DNA from: CAYSDH01 sp964429805
Lineage (GTDB): Bacteria > Bacteroidota > Bacteroidia > Flavobacteriales_D > JABDKJ01
NCBI GenBank assembly: GCA_964429805.1
Contig: CAYSDH010000097.1
Span: 1 to 8,769 of the forward strand
DNA: 8,769 nucleotides
Reading direction: 5' to 3'
Position 1 is the stretch's first letter. Each line of letters begins with the position of its first letter. Below the pieces are notes generated by a model that worked only from the letters and a program-made list of their open reading frames with translations, did not search any database and was not told the DNA's origin. A program made the position numbers and the translations under genes. Shown here one piece after another: positions 8,101 through 8,769 of the stretch.

Positions 8101-8471
8101 CGCTTGAGTATGGCTATTATGTGGACGAGACATTACCCGCGGGTTGGGACCATGACTTCATGCTAGGAGATAATGAAGATTTCCAGTTTGAACCTTCTAC
8201 TACCTATAAGTTCAGAGTATACCTTTTCAATAAAACGAGTGTCGGACCAGCAAGATTCGATGATTTTGCATTCTTAACCTATCACTGCGGGTATTCTTTG
8301 GACCCAGATTCAGATAATATATATAGTCATCAAGATTCAGACGCAGATGGAGATTCGTGTAACGATGTCATCGAAGCAGGATTTCCCGATGCCGATGGCG
8401 ATGGTCAACTCGGAGGTCTTGTGCCGCCAAGTGTCGACACAGAAGGCAAGGTCACTTCTGGAGGTCTTTGA
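2032..8471 (+). CDS. Giant secreted surface protein: two SLREA/beta-helix modules, TSP3-like calcium-binding repeats and beta-sandwich-like domains (split by an assembly gap)
   Basis: I treat this as one gene of about 2,150 residues. The left part (2032-5015) and the right part (open from 5026 to 8471) are in different frames only because of the 10-N gap, and the repeat pattern runs straight across it. The start is GTG 2032; no in-frame ATG exists before the signal peptide ends. Residues 1-35 form a Sec signal peptide (basic start, FLALLLIYLCGVG core, cut after LMA). Module 1 (2137-3327) has SLREAI at residue 50, a short right-handed beta-helix, LAIDLNGDG and a closing GNTSE. Module 2 (3328-6686) repeats the plan, with SLREAI at residue 462, about eleven GN-x-IG-x-D...LGN...GI-x-I...IGG...ISGN units, then LGIDLNDD and GNTSEFS. 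From 6690 come D-x-D-x-D-G acidic repeats alternating with two domains of about 190 residues. No T9SS C-terminal domain is visible. An adhesin or matrix role at the cell surface is inferred; the exact function is unknown. Confidence 0.85.
2137..3327 (+). other. Module 1: SLREA beta-helix, short copy
   Basis: This begins with VTYSVTNTSNAGSGSLREAI, the lead-in found in many bacterial secreted beta-helix proteins (CSLREA-type). A few GNYLG/NFIGLGSNG helix turns follow, then the cap LAIDLNGDGQSPNDVGDGDS at about 2932. It finishes with a small beta domain ending ASGNTSE at about 3280. It is much shorter than module 2 but has the same opening and closing signatures, so it is a complete small copy rather than a fragment. 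Confidence 0.7.
4297..5340 (+). repeat. Internal tandem duplication with 543-nt offset inside the beta-helix
   Basis: Copy 1 begins at 4297 (VMGNHIGIGADGATDLGN) and copy 2 at 4840 (VIQGNFIGVGADGVTDLGN), 181 codons later. The order of distinctive words is kept: GADG-x-TDLGN, the IRGGAN/IEGGAS turn, ISFN, LLDCGN against LVDCGN, N-TIGG, GN(L)-SGN. It is therefore a block duplication of three to four helix units rather than independent repeats. The assembly gap falls inside copy 2. A separate exact 18-nt repeat, aatggagacgatggagtc, occurs at 4348-4365 and 4723-4740. Confidence 0.7.
5016..5025. other. Assembly gap (10 N) inside the giant gene
   Basis: The ten Ns break one reading frame into two. 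Left of the gap the coding frame ends GLVLSSG; right of it, read from 5028, it continues SSGLVDCGN...SGIRIFN...NTIGG with no stop until 8471. Aligned to duplicate copy 1 (GILIDAS...GSDITGLLDCGN), about 13 residues covering the GN-x-IG motif are missing. That implies about 38 real bases, which also restores the frame (length must be 2 modulo 3). The apparent ORF end at 5115 and start at 5259 are artefacts. Confidence 0.85.
6690..6848 (+). other. TSP3-like acidic repeat block 1
   Basis: EICDNGLDDDGDGLVDCQDPDC leads into NDADGVCDDLDLDDDNDGLF. The D-x-D-x-D-G spacing and paired cysteines are those of calcium-binding thrombospondin type 3-like linkers common in exported Bacteroidota proteins. It joins the end of beta-helix module 2 to the first beta-sandwich-like domain and probably acts as a calcium-stiffened stalk. 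Confidence 0.75.
6798..8471 (+). repeat. 888-nt tandem unit: acidic linker, beta domain, DxDSDGDGC linker; second copy truncated
   Basis: LDLDDDNDGLFDTVETDC at 6798 recurs as NDLDDDNDGLLDETEFNC at 7686. Each is followed by a domain of about 190 residues (6849-7418 and 7740-8288) ending in a Cys-Gly pair, then LDPD.D...H.D.D.DGD.C.DV.EAGF...DG.LG...(S/T)VD..G.VTSG. After VTSG, unit 1 goes on with SDGYAG...GCPDADDDFISNGN (about 33 residues), whereas unit 2 ends as VTSGGL and a TGA. The two beta domains are not clearly alike in sequence, so the linkers, not the domains, define the repeat. Domain families are not recognised; a carbohydrate-binding beta-sandwich is a guess. Confidence 0.65.
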
Positions 8472-8505
8472 TACCAACAAAGCGTAACCTCACCCTCTTT
8501 TTTTT
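8461..8505 (+). terminator. Candidate intrinsic terminator overlapping the giant gene's stop
   Basis: GAGGTCTTTG (8461-8470) can pair with CAAAG (8478-8482) and ACCTC (8487-8491) around a 7-base loop, leaving a 4-base bulge CGTA. A run of eight T follows at 8498-8505 after six bases (ACCCTC). The stop codon lies at the top of the left arm. The bulge and the spacing to the T-run make it imperfect, but it is the only terminator-like structure found in the window. Confidence 0.45.
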
Positions 8506-8525
8506 CGTAGAAATGGAGGAGCATT

Positions 8526-8582
8526 TTGTCGGATCTGACCATTGGACATGATGCACTTAGACCATGTATAGCAATCGAATGA
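8526..8582 (+). other. Possible short leader ORF with Shine-Dalgarno, overlapping the next gene by ATGA
   Basis: GGAGGA at 8515-8520 stands five bases before TTG 8526, which opens an 18-codon frame (LSDLTIGHDALRPCIAIE) ending in TGA at 8580-8582. That stop overlaps the ATG at 8579 as ATGA, the classic coupling arrangement. It could make the ATG at 8579 the true start of the downstream gene. A TTG start and a strong Shine-Dalgarno are unusual for Bacteroidota, and so short a frame may be chance. Confidence 0.2.
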
Positions 8583-8769
8583 ATATCCATGAATATGGCC
8601 TTTACGGCTATACTCTAACAGTAGGTTTTGTCAGAACCACTGCCCTGTTGTTGTTCTTGGTCTGCCTTCTATTTTCTCAAAGAGCCTTTGCCCAGTGCCC
8701 GCCAACTTCTCCAACCATCACTATCTCTGGGGCTTCGTCAGTAGATTATACATTGAATGCAGGAGATGT
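8564..8769 (+). CDS. Secreted surface protein, N-terminal fragment (runs off the window)
   Basis: The frame opens after TAG 8558-8560, with ATG at 8564 and again at 8579; neither has a close Shine-Dalgarno. Either start gives a signal peptide: FVRT, then the core TALLLFLVCLLFSQ and the exit AFA, predicted cut before Gln at 8693. The mature protein begins QCPPTSPTITISGASS and continues YTLNAGD to the window edge. From memory this 'Q-C-P..I.I.G...YTLN.GD' opening is a beta-strand-rich start seen in large Bacteroidota surface proteins. The same opening occurs in the broken copy at 1571 onward. It lies 92 bp after the giant gene, behind a likely terminator, so it probably has its own promoter, though none is recognised. 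The function is unknown; a paralogous adhesin-type protein is the likely identity. Confidence 0.75.
   Translation, partial: MYSNRMNIHEYGLYGYTLTVGFVRTTALLLFLVCLLFSQRAFAQCPPTSPTITISGASSVDYTLNAGD
8696..8769 (+). repeat. Direct repeat copy B: N-terminal coding segment shared with 1571-1644
   Basis: This is the intact counterpart of the remnant's front half and encodes CPPTSPTITISG straight after the signal peptide. It lies about 7.1 kb from copy A in the same orientation, so recombination between the two could delete or duplicate the whole giant gene. Confidence 0.85.

Overview
The window looks like a scaffold from a Bacteroidota (Bacteroidetes) genome, probably a marine or environmental MAG because it contains a 10-N assembly gap. 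Three things support this. The PaaZ homologue carries an extra C-terminal DinB/DUF1569-like domain. The rest of the window is a cluster of very large Sec-secreted proteins rich in 'SLREA' beta-helix modules, GN-x-IG-x-D repeats and calcium-binding D-x-D-x-D-G (TSP3-like) repeats, a style typical of Bacteroidota surface proteins. Shine-Dalgarno sites are also mostly absent. The phylum is an inference; no marker gene is present.

Layout, all genes on the + strand: (1) 1-1271, the 3' part of a paaZ-like gene, with the end of the aldehyde dehydrogenase domain, the MaoC-type hydratase domain and a C-terminal DinB-like domain. (2) 1272-2031, about 760 bp with no intact gene, holding at 1487-1837 the wreck of a surface-protein gene. 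Its front half matches the start of the gene at the right edge of the window, and its back half matches the end of the giant gene next to it. (3) 2032-8471, one giant secreted protein of roughly 2,150 residues. It appears as two ORFs only because of the N-gap at 5016-5025. It has a signal peptide, two consecutive SLREA/beta-helix modules, then alternating TSP3-like acidic repeats and two beta-sandwich-like domains, and it stops abruptly inside a repeat unit. (4) 8461-8505, a plausible intrinsic terminator. (5) 8564-8769, the start of another secreted protein, cut by the window edge.

The catabolic gene and the surface proteins are not obviously linked in function. The surface-protein part reads as a tandem locus of large exported repeat proteins that has been reshaped by recombination: a chimeric remnant, an internal 543-nt duplication, an 888-nt tandem unit and a shared truncated terminus. 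No RNA gene, CRISPR array, transposase or phage gene was seen. I did not find a convincing new defence or mobile system. The most notable structure is the chimeric remnant whose two halves match the two neighbouring genes.
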